NCBI GenBank assembly: GCA_032164245.1
Contig: JAVMKO010000006.1
Coordinates: forward strand, 104,673,310 to 104,737,309
Origin: Sternotherus odoratus
Taxonomy: Eukaryota > Chordata > Testudines > Kinosternidae
Direction: 5' to 3'
DNA: 64,000 nt
In this document: one piece after another, positions 44,441 through 57,589 of the stretch
Layout of the letters: each line of letters opens with the position of its first letter
Numbering within the stretch: the stretch's first letter is position 1
Translations under genes and position numbers: made by a program
The notes under the pieces: generated by a model
Seen by the model: only the letters and a program-made list of their open reading frames with translations
What the model was told of the DNA's origin: nothing
Database searches by the model: none

Positions 44441-45266
44441 TTTAGCCATCAAGACCATCCATCCCCTGGCAGATGGAAAAGAGAGAATGAGAGAATGATG
44501 CTGCTCTGTCAGGAGCCTCTTCTTGTTAGACTTCTTTTAGAGTCTTAGTTCTTGTCATCAGATTATTTTCAGCACTGGAATCCTGAGTTGCTCTACAAGT
44601 TACTGTCTAGATGGTGTATTCCACCAGTTTCTTTGAGGAGCCTAGTCAGCAGGAAACATGGTAGTGGGGGAAGTTAGTAGATGGCATAAGCAAAATGGAG
44701 CAAAGGTGAGGAGATAGACTGCAGGTGGAGAGCAGAGTGAGTATATGGAGTGAAGGGGAGAGGAAGCTCTTCAAATAAGCCATCAATGGCAAGGGATTTG
44801 GTCATTTATGATCATGGTATACTGTCCCAATTAAAACTAGAGCCAAAAATGCAGATGATCCATTATCTGGAGTGACCCTGCCCAGCTTTTCTAATAAAAC
44901 AGATTTTGTTTATCAAAATATGATTATGTGGTATGGTATATCCTACCCTTTGAGATTAACTGCCTGGTCAGGGTATCGACACTTGAATTAGTAGGAGACT
45001 TGATCTGTTTTGGAAGTGAATTAATTGGTTATTGGGTGTCACCTTGGCGCTGGTGAAATGTATCTGTGGTTTGAGCATTCAGAAGTCTAAGACTTGATTC
45101 TGTCACATTTTCATTCTGAAGTTAGGAATAGTGCCTGATAAACAAATATGTAATTTCATCTATGAATCTAAATTGATTTTTTTTCATGTCTGTTTTTAAA
45201 TCAAAAGAATGTTCATTTTCCTATCTGATCACATGTATATCCCATTTCAGCAGATTGTCTGCATGT
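44441..45266. other. downstream flank of gene B, no gene seen
   Basis: AT-rich sequence. The stretch nearest 45266 should hold the gene B 3' untranslated region on the minus strand. Confidence 0.5.
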
Positions 45267-48200
45267 TTATTTCATAGTAAATGCTTCCTCTAGGCTCTCC
45301 AGAGCCTGTTCTTTGGTTATTTTTTTCCAGTTTGCTGGGAGATCAGCTGGCTTAGCACCATACTCCTTAGCAAACTGTTGGTTGAACTCCTTAAAAACAA
45401 ATTTCCAGTAATCAGAAGCAGTGATGCTGGGATCTGGCTGAATGCACCAGTGTGGGTAATACTGACGATAATCTTTATAAGGATGATCATTCCAATCTGT
45501 GTCTGAATTCCTAAATTTAGTGTTGGAAACCACATCAGATGAACATAGAGAATAGGTAAGCTTTTCTGTTGCCAGACTGTGGTATCTTCCTAGCCCTTGA
45601 GGACGATGTACTGATGCAAAGTGCTCTTTATGATCCCCTCCTCCTGCTTCGCAGGGGACTTTGCAGAATGGACACTGCTTCCCACAGCCAAACACTCGCT
45701 TGAAGATTTCATCCTGGGGCTTCAGTGGCAGATGGGAGAGCTTTGATTTAATTTCCAAATCTTTCAATTCAGCTAGTATTTGTTCCTGCAGATCAGGAAG
45801 GAAGGTTTGAATAAAAGTAGAAAATTGATCTGGATCTGTTGTGTTTTTAAACTGTACCCCCACCAAGCTATCCTTGGAAATGACTAAGTCCTTCTGCAGC
45901 ACTTTACAAAAGTTGTTTAGAAAGACTGAGACTGTCTTAACACTTTCATCTTTGGCTTTCTCCAGAGCGTCCCTGACTTTCTTTATTATCGTGGAGAGAA
46001 TTTCTTCCTCCAGATCTTCCAAATCCTCAGCCTCTCTGTAGTAATCTAATATGTGCCTCCATATCCAATCTTTGACAAACTTTTCATAGTTGATAATGTA
46101 TTTCACATAGTTGTTGAAATTCTCATCATCTAACAGCTTCTTCTGCACAGTGAACTGGAAAAAGCTCCGGCTGGCATATTCAATAGACTGTCCGCTTCTG
46201 AGAATGTTATCCACTATTTCCAGTCCAAGTCTTTTGCTAACATAATCCACTAAGGCAGGTTTGAGACACTGATTACAGAAATCCTTGGCTTTATTTTGTC
46301 GGGCATCTTTTTCCAAGTAATGGTCTCTAAATGTAGAGAAATACTGAGGTTTCAGCTTCTCCAGCCGTTGTTGAGGATCATTTTCCTTGAGAAAATCTTC
46401 ATGCATCTTCTGAAATGCGTGAGCGGCTTCCCCCAAAATGTGAAGCTTCAGCTCAACTTCAAAGCAAACAGAAGTCTGAAGTTTTTTCACTTCCTCCTGT
46501 TGAAGTTTCTCATTGATCATATGTAACAATTCTCTGCAATAGGTTTCATCATAGTCTGCCTTGGAATAGACCCTCTCTTCAATGTAACTATTACATTGGG
46601 CCATCAAGGATTCAGCAAGTTTTTCTGTTTTCTGTGACTTTTTTTTGGTAAACCATTGTTTCACTGTTGCGGTAAATGACAAGTCTAAATATTCAGTTCT
46701 CATTGTGAAAGAGTTAATTCTATAATTCATCAAGCTTCCTGCTTCTTGTATCTTCTGATTGACTGAACTCCCTCTGTTATCCAGGTCTTTTCTCAGATGG
46801 AACTCTATATCTTGATGAATTTCACGTTTCTGTAAACAAATGGGTGATAATTCTGAAAAGGTTTCTTTCCACATTTTTTCAAATTCCATTTCCAATTCTT
46901 TATTTTCTAACTTACTTTCTTTTCTCCTGCATTGTTCTAAAAGCATGTCCACTTTCCCTTCAATTACTTTCATGTACTCAGCCTGGATACTGGCTATCTT
47001 GTGCTGGCCTTTTTTAATGTGAATGGCTTCCTTACATTTCTTAAATGAATAACTTTCCAGCTCATTCTTCAGGCTCTTTGCACTTCTGATAAAATCTTCT
47101 CTGTACTTTTCTATCAGATGCAGATTTGCAGCCCCGCTTTCAAAATATTGCTTTAAAAGCTCCAGAATTCTCTGTTCTCTGCACAGTAGTTTCTGTTGCA
47201 TTTCATATTGTGACTTATCAGCTTCTAGTTCATCAGGAGAAAGATTCTGAATTGAAGTTTCTTTTTCGGTTATCCAGAGGTGCATCTCCTTGCGGAAATC
47301 CCACTCCCATTCAGAATACTTCACAGAGAGCTGGTTATAGGCTTCAGCTATGAGGCTGTTTCTGAAGCTGAAGCTGAAGTTCTCATGTTTGACAGCATTC
47401 CACAGACTCCTCACCCATTCAAGAAATTGTGGAATGTCCTTGGGGGCTCTTTTAATTGAACGGTTCCTTATGAATTCAAACAGATAACTCTTTAATTCGC
47501 ACACTTTTTCACTGTATCCCATGTTCACTGGCGCCATGGGAGGGACTCCATGCCACAGCCCAGGGATGTACCAATTGTGTTTTTCCAGATCATACTCCAT
47601 AATATCAGAAAACTTTATTTCCTTGTTTAGTTTTTCCATTTTTGCTGCAGCTTTGGTCATTTCATTCAGCTGCTCCAGGAGGTGTTTCCTGTCCCTCATG
47701 TTTTGTTCATGAGCAGACACATCACTGACATTCTGATGCACAAACTGGCAGTTTGGCTTATGCCCTATTTTTTCCATTCTGAGAAATGCATGGACCACAA
47801 TTTGCAGAATATCCTTCATTTCAGTGGCATTTTCCATGGCCATGTTAACAATGGTTATGTCACTTAACCCAATCACCAGGGTGGCCAGCTCATTGTCATG
47901 TTGATAACTGTCCTCCAGCTTGGCTAATTCAGGGGCTTTCAAGCCTTCTGTGTCTATCACCAGGATGAAATCACAGCCCAGTTCTTTTTTTAAGATCTCT
48001 GTAACTTGAAGGAGCATCATGAAGGCTCCTCGCGTACATCGGCCGCTGCTCACTGCAAACTGCAGGCCGAACATGGTGTTGAGGAGGGTGGATTTCCCAG
48101 TGCTCTGCACTCCCAGCACCGTTAGAACCAGCATTTTGGACCTTCCCCTCACCTTGGCATGGAGCTGAGTCAGAACATCTGTCACCCACTGCAGTGGGAT

Positions 48201-49984
48201 GTTGGATGCATCTCCATCGATCAGCTCAATAGGAAACCCTTCCAGCAGCAGGTTAGCTGCGATGCCTGGGAGGTGGGTGAATTGCCTTCCACTTTTTAGA
48301 ATTGTGCCTTCTTTAACCATCGAGCATTCAGCCTCATAAAACTGCCCCAACTCACGCATGAAATGCTCCACCCCTAAAGAAGTGGAGGAGATTAATTTAT
48401 CTAGTTCTGCCAACTGTTTGGGATCATCTCCTAAAGACTTGCATTTTTCTTTGTATTCAGCCCGTAGTTTAGAAAGATTCCCCCTAGCAATGTGATCCAA
48501 CTGAAATTTCATCCATTTCAGGAAATAATGTTTTTCTAATGGACGTAGATGCTGTATTGCACTAATGAATTTAATCAAACCATCAGTAAGATCACATTTA
48601 TTCTGTTGTTTACGTAATTCCAACATCTTGTCTTTCAGCTGAGATTTATATTTTTCAGCAGGGATATCCCCCTGCCTTCTCATTCGGCACATTTCTTTTT
48701 CCACTTTAGCTAGGCTTTTCCATAAATCCCCCTGGAGCCTCAGCATTTCTTGTTTGTAATATGCCACATCCTTTATTTCTATGGTGATTTCTTTAACGCA
48801 CTTGCTCGCGGTCTGACATTCCACACGGTCTTCATCTATTTGGATTCCTAGTTCACGCGCTGTCAAAGCCATGTTTTCTATGCCTATCATCTTGGGAGAC
48901 GAGTTCATTATACTTTGTATGGTGGCCTGCAGCTTTTCCACAAATTTTGCTTTATTTATATTGCTATCTTTCATCAGCATATGTGAATTTTTCAGCTTTA
49001 GCACAGGGGCTAATTTGTTAAGGAAAGCCAGAGTTTCACTGGATTTCCCAGTCTGGCGATTGAGAATGAAGTAATATTTAGTTGTGGATTCTTTCAAGGA
49101 TGATAACAGTGTGTATTCTCTTTCAGTGATGTTTTCAGCAAATATGAACACAGCTGAGGAGACCTCTGTTAAAAAGCTGAACTGTGGCCAGTGAGATTCA
49201 ATGTCTCCACGTAGATTTGTAACTGCCACAGGTTCTGGGAAAAGATCCAAATTCTTCCTCCCACCAGGGAAAAACCAGGAAATTTCTACCAGCCCGTCTG
49301 CGATTTCCCGGGAGAGGTTCCCAGACTCCATGTCCCGATGGATGAAGAAATCGTGATACTGCTGGGAGGGGCTGAGAACCTCACTGAGGAGTTTGGACTT
49401 GGAGAAGCTGCAGTTCCCCATTTGCACAAAGGAAATGGTTGGCATTGATGTGAGCACCAGGCTCTCCTCCCTGAACCCTCTGCTCTGTGCCAGGGAGTGC
49501 GGCCTCCACTTCCTCACAATGGCCCTCATGGCCCACAGCATCAGGGTGCACTTGGGTGTGTCGAGGGCGGGTAGCAGCAGCGGGAGGGCAAACTGGCACA
49601 TGGACATTTTGGACAGGATCTCCTGCTGCAGGAAACTGTCTGAGCAAAGCAGAACGGCACAGAGAACATCCAGGGGATTCATAGAGACTTTAGTGTCAGA
49701 GTCACTAACAAAGAAAATTTGTTCATTGATACCTTGTTCCTCCTTATCCACCCTGGTTCCTTGATCGTGAGGTGCCCCACACCTAAGGCTTGTGCTTCTG
49801 GCTGTCACATTCAAAGCCATGACCTTCCTCAGGAAATGCCACGGTAAATCTCTTAATTTCCGAGGAGTCCAGTCCTTTAAACTTCCTGACTTGATTTCCA
49901 GGACATCATTCATCCTGAGCTTTCTGCTTTCGTAATTCTGCAATTTTAACTTGGAGAGAACTTCTCTGAATGCTTTTCTTCTCT
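45267..49984 (-). CDS. GVIN1-like: gene B giant exon: intact very large interferon-induced GTPase body
   Basis: Single 4718-bp exon after the acceptor ttttctag, entered in phase 1, about 1572 residues to a TAA. It starts ERRKAFREVLSKLKLQNYES, then the conserved block [20 protein letters not shown]. The GTPase carries P-loop GVQSTGKS (residues about 625-632), CTRGAFM and DTEG (about 678-681). A long, charged, helical and probably coiled region follows (about 850-1300). Near the end is the metal-binding cluster CGKQCPFCKVPC plus HKEHF and SVHRP (from about 1434). GVIN proteins are huge, single-exon-bodied GTPases induced by interferon and linked to cell-autonomous defence. The upstream exons (linker, CARD) join in phase, so the product is probably CARD-GVIN. 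Unlike gene A there are no internal stops. Confidence 0.9.
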
Positions 49985-51257
49985 CTAGAAAATATGAACA
50001 TAAATTTCAGAGCCAAAAATACAGGGCTGAATTATCTTTATTTGCAAAGGCCATTTCTGCTACCTAGGTGGTGGAAAATAGCCCAAGAGAACCTGTGTAG
50101 AAATTTTTCTGAGTAGGAGAACTCTCAACTTGTTTAAAGTTGGCAGAAGTGGCTCCCGTCCTGCCCCAAGTCCCTAGCACAATATAAGTGGTGTTGTGGA
50201 GTGGAGAGGTACTGTATCTGATCCTCCCCTGGCATGATGTTTGTTACAGACTCTGATCAGTGGCATAAACTAGCATAGGCCCCAGGCTGCTCTAACTTTC
50301 ATAGGTTCTGGGATGCTGAGGATCAGGGAGATGTAACCAGCTCCTTGGACTGGCCACCCCTCACTACGTTTGAGTAGTGGGACGCAGTGGAGAATCAGGG
50401 TCGTTGTGATTTTTGTGATACTATTTGGCAATTGTCGATTGTGACAATAAGGTAGTGATGAAAAGCTATAATTAGAGGATGGCAATACATAGAAGTGACA
50501 GATACACCAAGGAGTTACACGTCTCATGCACTTCAATAATTATTTAAATTGCTCGCCACAGGACTTTGTTACCTCTTAAATTGCTCTGTATTCTTAGTTT
50601 CCCCTCCATTAGTATAAGAACATAAGAATGACCATGCTGGGTCAGACCAAAGGTCCATCAAGCCCAGTATCCTGTCTACCGACAGTGGCCAATGTCAGGT
50701 GCCCTGGAGTGAGTGAACCTCACAGGTAATGATCAAGGTATCTCTCTCCTGCCATCCATCACCCCCTTCTGACAAATAGAGGCTAGGGACACCATTCCTT
50801 ACCCATCTTGGCTAATAGCCATTAATGGACTTAACCTCCATGTATGTTGCTGTTAACAGTCAATGATGGACACTAGTGTAGATGTGATCTCTTCTTTGGA
50901 GAGGTGGGGGTCATAATACCACTCAAGTTAGGCCTTCTCACAGCTCATTGCTATATCCAGCTGCCTTTGTGCCTTCTAGTCTGATAATATGTACAGTGTG
51001 TTACTAGCATATCTATCCTGTCTAGAGATTTATACAGTACCCCTCACGGTGGTATCTGAGGACTCCTGCATCTGCTGCATCATTAATCCTGGGTTTTTAA
51101 ATGGAGATGTTCTAAACTACTAAGGATTAGATAATATAATCAATACAGAAACACCAAGCATGAAAGTAGTCAAAGCCATCATAAATCTAATAGTATTTTA
51201 AATTAATGAGATGCAATACTAATAACACATGCCCATGGAAAATTATATGAGGACTAC
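49985..51257 (-). other. gene B intron before the giant exon
   Basis: Runs from the linker exon donor to the acceptor ttttctag. It contains a reversed CR1-like repeat at about 50605-50860 and a PLE-tail scrap (ccacaggactttgttacctc) near 50558. Confidence 0.65.
50605..50860 (-). mobile_element. CR1-related LINE tail, reverse orientation
   Basis: Contains ataagaacataagaatgacc, gggtcagaccaaaggtccat and ggctagggacaccattcctt. This is the reverse of the family seen at 32.4 kb. Confidence 0.8.
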
Positions 51258-51329
51258 CTTTGGGAAGGTCTTTTTGCTTCTGTTCTGGGTCTTGCTGAAT
51301 AGCAACTTCTTGTTCCTGATTTAAGGAAT
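51258..51329 (-). CDS. gene B linker exon (phase 1-1)
   Basis: The exon is 72 bp with acceptor tttcttcctag and donor cccaaag/gtagtc. It reads DSLNQEQEVAIQQDPEQKQK then DLPKG. It is phase 1 at both ends, like the two linker exons of gene A, and similarly charged. It connects the CARD exon to the giant GTPase exon. It is short and without a domain; support is from splice sites, phase and homology in position. Confidence 0.75.
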
Positions 51330-53005
51330 CTAGGAAGAAATCCAAAGGAAAATATATTATCACAATTTAATTACTAAGTATCTATATTTACTGATTAGCA
51401 GAAAAAACAACAGCGCTGAATGTCCTGAGTGCAGAGGTTGTCAGTGCAAGGACCATCAGGCATGAAATAAACAATTCCATCAACACTCTACTAGAAGGGG
51501 AAAGGTGGAAAGGTGATCTGGGAATTCCCTCTTTTGTCAGACTTAAATTTGGCTGCATAAAACCCTTGTTTGTTTGTTTGTTTTGCTCACAGTAATTTAG
51601 AAATGAGGCTGAAAGCAGCCTTTTTAAACTCTTAATTTTAATGTGTGTCAGAGTTCTCGCTTTGATTGGACTAAAGAGAACATTACTCCAAAATTTGGAC
51701 TTGAAAGGTTCATGAATGTTGGCTCTATTTCCAGTTGCAGTTCAGCTGACTTGCCTCCTCTAACACTGACCTAATACTGTTATACTGAATTGTACAGAAA
51801 CTGAACTTTAGGAAATAGTCTTGTAGGACTTGCAAAGATGAGTTAACTGAAAATCTGAACACACAGTGAGGGAAAGCATGCTAGGAAGAAAGATGGAAAT
51901 CTACTAATTTCTAAAACTTCTTGTGCTACTACCAGAGAAAATATGATCTTAACCAAAACATTTCACAGATTCAATGCTCAAATTAAACATAAAACAATTA
52001 GTTGGTATTGTTAGGATAATAACCTTAGATTCCCTACAAAGTATGTTCCTGAACTGACATTCAAAGTATGACCATATTGCTAATCATTTTGCTTTGAGTC
52101 ACTACTCTCTCTCAGTGAAAATAACCAGAGAACTACTATAACTGTGAGGGAAATATCACCCTAGCTTTCAAATTCTCAAGTGTTTCCTTTATTTAGCACT
52201 TTGAGTGGAACCTATGACCCTCCTTTTCCCCAATTTAATGTGCCTTCCCAGAGCAAAAAAGTCAATTTGTAAACCCATCTCTGGTTTTGTAAATTTGTAA
52301 ACCCATCTGGTGTTGGGTTATTTTGGTATTGATATCAGAGTGCTTTCTGCCACTGATGCATAAGATTTGGTATAAGTCCTATTAACGGAGTCACGATGCA
52401 TAAATAATTCGACAGTGAAGTGGGAAGACAGTCCCTTTCTCTCTGCAAGGTGCAAAACACTAGTGTACAGGGGATGGAGGCAGTGAGAGGTATGAGATCT
52501 ATACACCCAGAAACTCTCATGAAACTTTCAACAAGGTCTGAGTTGCATATCTGGGATTGAGTTAAAACTGACTGAATGGCAGAGATTATGATGGTCTTCT
52601 CAATTAATTCTCCATCAGAAGATAATGTTGTTGTATATCAAATACATTACCTTTGGGACTATCTACTATCTACACTACAGATATTTACTGAATCTGAATC
52701 CATCTTCTAAATGGTTTATTCCATGTGCAATTCCTATCTACACACAACAGGGTTAATATATAGTTCCTCACTGTGTGGGTTACCTAGCCGGTCTGCTTGT
52801 GAGCTGGGTTGAAAAAACTGACAGAGTGTAGCCAGGAGTTAACATTGTTCCTTTGCTGCAAGACATTTACATGAAAACATATATTTCTTAATATCGATCT
52901 CTAATTGGAAATATGGACATATTCAATTTTATGGCTTTCAGATTCTTTTCTTATGAAAAATAAAATATAACTTGCCATAGCTTAAATATAAATCCTGACC
53001 CATAC
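51330..53005 (-). other. gene B intron, no repeat or exon recognised
   Basis: AT-rich sequence between the CARD exon donor and the linker exon acceptor. Short open frames (62 codons or fewer) have no splice support. Confidence 0.55.
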
Positions 53006-53271
53006 CTGGAAATACAATTTCTAAATGCTCTAGAAATTGCTGGCAGGCTGATTCCCCCTTTTTCTCTACCAGAGTCAACAATTTTCTTATTTTATTCTTG
53101 GGATCCTCCTCTGTTTTATCCAAAGTATTGTACTCCTCCTCTGTGACAATGGATTGGGATCTTAATTCACCCAAGATGAGTTCTAGGTCTTTTTGAAGAA
53201 TTTCAGTGAACTTTTTTCTTTTGCTGCGTATAATCTCGGAGGGTTTTTCAACAGCAGATAAATCACAAGTC
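53006..53271 (-). CDS. gene B CARD exon
   Basis: The exon is 266 bp, with acceptor tttttgtcctag (phase 2 in) and donor ttccag/gtatgg (phase 1 out). It reads TCDLSAVEKPSEIIRSKRKK, then LELILGELRSQSIVTEEEYN and KIRKLLTLVEKKGESACQQF, ending LEHLEIVFPG. The spacing of the six helices and the LVEKKGESAC/FLEHLE end identify a CARD of about 88 residues. CARDs pair with CARDs of caspase-1-like proteases and their adaptors. The phase-1 donor joins the linker exon and giant exon without shift. It has no ATG at its own start, so an upstream exon must supply the start. The exon at 56215-56365 fits by phase. Confidence 0.85.
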
Positions 53272-54469
53272 CTAGGACAAAAAAGATTTTTTTTTAAATA
53301 TAAAGAATAAGAAACAGGATTTGTGAAGCAGCCATGGTTAGCTTTAGTGTACTTAGTCTTGTATCATTCTTCAAACATTAGCAGGTAATCTGCAAGTTAA
53401 ATAGTTTGAGATGGAGAATAAACACATTTTCTCCTAAAACGTTGGAGCTGAAAATTGTCACTTCAATTGAAGTTTTCCTCTTCTTCGAGTTTGAAAATAA
53501 ATGTTGACTTTTTTCTCTGAAATCATGAGGAAAACTTTTTACTTTTCTTCCACTTTTGTCCAATTGGATTTTTTTTTTAAAAAAATTAAGATAAAATAGA
53601 TTTTTTCCCCCACTGAAACAAAGCAAAAGGTTCATGACAAATTTTAAATACTAAAAATCTTCTGTTGTTCTCCCCACCAAGCAACAGGTTCATTTCAAGC
53701 AGCTGATCTTTTGAACAGAATATCTCTGTGTTAGATGCGCTATCTAGTGTTCAAGGCTTGTACTACAACATCAAAACTGCTATAAATTTAATAGCCAATG
53801 ATCCACAGTATAACTATATTTCCTAGATAATCTCTGCTCCAAAGAGCTTTTAGTTTGTTTTTGGGTATTTTACAACACTGAGTGCATATAATGTCAATTG
53901 AAAACAAGTAAGTACTACATTTTGCAGCCTGTCTTTTATATGAACTGTATTCCAAATGCATTACAGTTTTAAATACTGTAATAAAACTATAAAGTTAATA
54001 TAAAGAAAACAGTGAAAGATAGAATTGAAATGTTTGGAAACAAGGGAGAAGAGAGATTTTCAGATAAAGTCTTAAAACAGGTGAAATGTTGAGGAGATGG
54101 AGACTTGCTGGGTGTTCCAGATGGTAGGGACTTGCAGAGAGAGAGGCTTTTGAACCATTATATCGTGATTATGGCTGCTGCTAGATGCACAAAAAGATAT
54201 GGAGGAAGACAGAGGTTTGAAACATATGGATGGTGATTCTGAAATGGAGCTTGAAATAAACAAGGTGCCAGCAGAACTGTCTGGGAATAGGTATAAGTTG
54301 AACATAGATCTGTGGACATTTGAGAAGTCTTCAGGGGCATCAGGCACACTATATGGAGGAGCCCAGGGAGGTGAGATCAGAGGAGGGAACTGCCATTGCC
54401 AAGGCCAATGGAGATGGACATCTAGATGGGAATCTCAACAAAAGGAGGAATCTTAGGGAGGCCATAGAA
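53272..54469 (-). other. gene B intron, AT-rich
   Basis: AT-rich sequence with oligo-A and oligo-T runs. No exon was recognised. Confidence 0.5.
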
Positions 54470-55223
54470 CAGGGGTGGGCCAACTACGGCCCGCGGGCTC
54501 CTCCCAACCGGCCCCTGAGGTCCGGCTGGGGAGGCTGCTGCGGCCCCTCCCTAGCTCTCTCCCTCCCCTGCAGCCTCTGTGGGTCTCACGCAGCAGCTCT
54601 GGGGGGCGCGGCTGTGCAACCTTGTGGCCGGCTGGGGAGGCTGCTCTGGCCTCTCCCCTGTTGTCTCCCTCCCCTGCAGCCTCAGTTCTCAGGGGCAGGG
54701 CTGCATGACCACATGTTTGGCTCTGGGCCAGACAACGCGGTGCGCTCCAGCGTGTCTTACCCCACCACCACTAAGACACGCTATTCTTAGTGGTGGCGGG
54801 GTAAGCGGGATGTGGCGGGGCCAGCCCTGGAGTGTGGGGGTTGGATAAGGGGGCAGAGGGTCTCGGGGGGCAGTGAATGGGGATTTGGGTGGCATGTGGG
54901 AGTCCCAGTGGGCTGTCAGAGGGCGGGGGTGTGGCTAGGGGTCAGGGAGCAGGGGGGTTGAATAGGGGGGTAGGGTCCTGGAGTGTGATTAGGGGATGGG
55001 GGGGGGGTGTCTCTGGAACGGGGCAGTCAGGGGAAAGGAGCAGGGGGCTTAGGGGGTGGGGACTTGGGGGGGTGATTAGAGGTAGGGGGTCTATGGAGGG
55101 GGGCAGTCAGGGGGCAGGAAGTGGGAGGGGGCCGGATTGGGGGGAGGGCCTTCCCTACCTGGCCCTCCATATAATTTTATAAACCTGATGTGGCCCTCGG
55201 GCCAAAAAGTTTGCCCACCCCTG
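54470..55223. mobile_element. hAT-type non-autonomous element, 754 bp
   Basis: Ends CAGGGGTGGGCCAACTACGG and GTTTGCCCACCCCTG form the typical inverted termini. The flanking octamers ccatagaa and tcatagag agree in six of eight bases, as expected for an aged 8-bp duplication. The interior is G-rich (54.8-55.15 kb). It lies in an intron of gene B. Confidence 0.8.
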
Positions 55224-56214
55224 TCATAGAGGGAGTGCCAGTATCCCAGGGGAGAAGAGATGGTGGCCTGCCTGGAACCTTATAGAGCGGGGAGCTGGGA
55301 CTCAGACCAATCATTGTTGAGGAAGCTGCAAAAGTTTAGGCAACAAAAATAAGAGGCTTTGTTCACATGCCTGGCTTAAATCATGGATATGTCATACAAC
55401 TTGGAATGAAGTGAAAACCAGGTTTTGTATGGAGAGGTTTGTTCAGCTGTAATATTGATGCTGATAACTGCCTAGTAAATATTTTACATAGGGCCGCTGG
55501 GGCCACACAAACGTGTTGACTCCTTGGTACTTGTAAAGGAAGCAAAATGGTGTCAAAATAGGATGTAACTTTTGAATCACTGTGGGCCAATTCCTCTGCC
55601 TAGTGCACAGGTCTAGCAAAGGAGCTGTGGTGGTTTGGGCAATGGGAGCATTCTACAGACTGATTCAAGCCACCAGAAGACCCCAGAGTGGCTGCATCCC
55701 TCTGTCTAATGTAGCAGATCTCTGTGGTTATGAATGCACCACCCCTATTTTTATCCACGGAGTACTAATCCATAGCATGTGGGGATTGCCAACCTCCTGT
55801 TGAGTGATCTTACCACATCCTTCTCCTGTACAGTAGAACTACACCTGCTCTGTTGTATGGAGGGCCTTCTATGTCTCTTTCTCAGGTTGGAGGACTTGGC
55901 TGTATAGGAACTTATACACTGGTGGCACTATAATTGGGGCTGACAAAGCACGTAGATTTTCAGCTTCAAATTCTGCTCATTGACACCCTTGTGAATCCAG
56001 AGTAACTTCACTGGCATAACCATGGATTTGATGGAGATCAGAATGGAGATCAGAATCTGGTCCAAAGCACATTGGCATCAGGGGTATTTTTCTGGATTTA
56101 CATAGGGATGACTGAAACCAGAATTCAAGTCTACTGCTGAGATTTTCACTGTAGTGCAGGAAATCTCCAAATAGTCACTAATCACAGCTCATTATCACTT
56201 TTCAGAGACATTAC
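55224..56214 (-). other. gene B intron, nothing recognised
   Basis: No exon, repeat family or RNA gene was seen. Confidence 0.5.
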
Positions 56215-56365
56215 CCTTTCGCTGGTGTTCTTGATGGAGTGGTGCCCTCTGGTTCCTTCTCAATAGTCCTCGCTGCCAATAGGTCACCAGCTGGTGCTGA
56301 CTCCGGCATGTTTTTCTGTCTCCAATGTCTGATAAATTCATTTTGGGATTGTAGGAACAATTGCT
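56215..56365 (-). CDS. probable upstream exon of gene B (phase 1 in, phase 2 out)
   Basis: The exon is 151 bp and open throughout, from acceptor ctttctgcaaccag to donor aaagg/gtaatg. It reads EQLFLQSQNEFIRHWRQKN and then MPESAPAGDLLAART, ending TPSRTPAKG. Its phase-2 donor fits the phase-2 acceptor of the CARD exon at 53271 and gives GTCDLSAVEKP with no shift. Its phase-1 acceptor fits the CARD exon at 58327 or the candidate first exon at 63109. There is no known domain; it looks like a helical and then Ser/Pro-rich linker. It is supported by open frame, splice sites and phase only. Confidence 0.55.
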
Positions 56366-56665
56366 CTGGTTGCAGAAAGTAAGGGGTTACATTTCAGAAA
56401 GACAGTTTATTAATCTTAAAGATTCCTAACATATCCTCACAAAGGCCTTTTAAAACCTACACAAAAATGTATAATCTATGACCTCTCTAAGATCACGTAT
56501 TTGTAACCATCTTGTTGCTTCTAGTCCAACTAACATTAATCAGATGAGAATAGGGCATGAGATGAGTTAGTTACAGCAGATTTATTTATAACAGAAAATA
56601 TGAAATTCACAAGCATGTCCCAGTTGGCAGCTTTACTTGTCATTGTAGGTGTTTGCTAGCCCATA

Positions 56666-56668
<3 letters not shown>

Positions 56669-56706
<38 letters not shown>

Positions 56707-56725
56707 TGTCTGTCTGTCTGTCTGC
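56669..56725. repeat. (TG)n(TCTG)n microsatellite
   Basis: An uninterrupted tgtgtg run followed by tctgtctgtctgtctgtctg. Confidence 0.95.
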
Positions 56726-57038
56726 TGTATCTAATACTGCTGAGTTTCTTTCCTTGATCTAAATTTGTAAGCTTCTATCTGGTAACCATAGTGCTGAATC
56801 TCATTATGTATATATATAATGGTTAAAAAAGGGAATGTGTTGTCACAGACTAAAGGGTTCTAAAGGTTATGCTTTTGGAAAGTCTCTCACCATTGTATCT
56901 GGAGATATAGTGTAATACAATGCAGACAGGGTGGATGACACCTTAAATATTTCTTAAACATGGTATGTACCAACTCTGACTGCCTTATTTTGGCTAAACC
57001 TCATTGATTTCATTGGGAGCTTTGGCAGGGCATAAGGC

Positions 57039-57589
57039 CTAAAGGTTAAATCTCAAAATGTTGAGGATAAATAAATCTTCAGAATTCTCTTTCTCTGAAG
57101 TCAGAGGGACTTCTGGGATCTTTGCTCCTTTCCCTTTCTCCGACGTTGCAGAAGGTTCTAGGAGCTCAGATTCCTTTCCTTTTCCTGAGGATGCAGTAGC
57201 TTCTGGGTTCTCTGCTCTATTTCCTTTCTCTGAGGATGTGTCAGGTTCTGGGCTCTCGGCTCCGTTCCCTTTCTCTGAGGATGTGTCAGGTTCTGGGCTC
57301 TCGGCTCCGTTCCCTTTCTCTGAGGATGTGTCAGGTTCTGGGCTCTCGGCTCCGTTCCCTTTCTCTGAGGATGTGTCGGGTTCTGGGCTCTCCGCTCCAT
57401 TCTCTTTCTCTGAGGATGTGTTGGGTTCTGGGCTCTCGGCTCCATTCTTTTTTTCTGAGGATGTGTCGGGTTCTGGGTTCTCGGGAAGATTCTTTTTCAC
57501 CAACGATACAACCATTTCTTTATCTTCTGGTCCATTCTTTTTCTCTGAAAACACTGCAGCTTCTGGAGTCTCAGTTCCATTATGGGGAT
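57039..57589 (-). CDS. terminal exon of 45-bp coding repeats (acidic Ser/Pro/Glu)
   Basis: After the acceptor ttttttgaatctttag the frame is entered in phase 1 as DPHNGTETPEAAVFSEKK. It then runs through about eight degenerate 15-residue units of the type EPDTSSEKGNGAESP, and stops at TAG (57041-57039). At least four units are nearly identical. No splice donor was found before the stop, so it looks like a last exon. Phase 1 matches the donor of the CARD exon at 58327, so a CARD plus repeat-tail protein of about 300 residues is predicted. The repeat is acidic, disordered and rich in possible phosphorylation sites. Repeat number is likely to vary between individuals. Confidence 0.65.
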
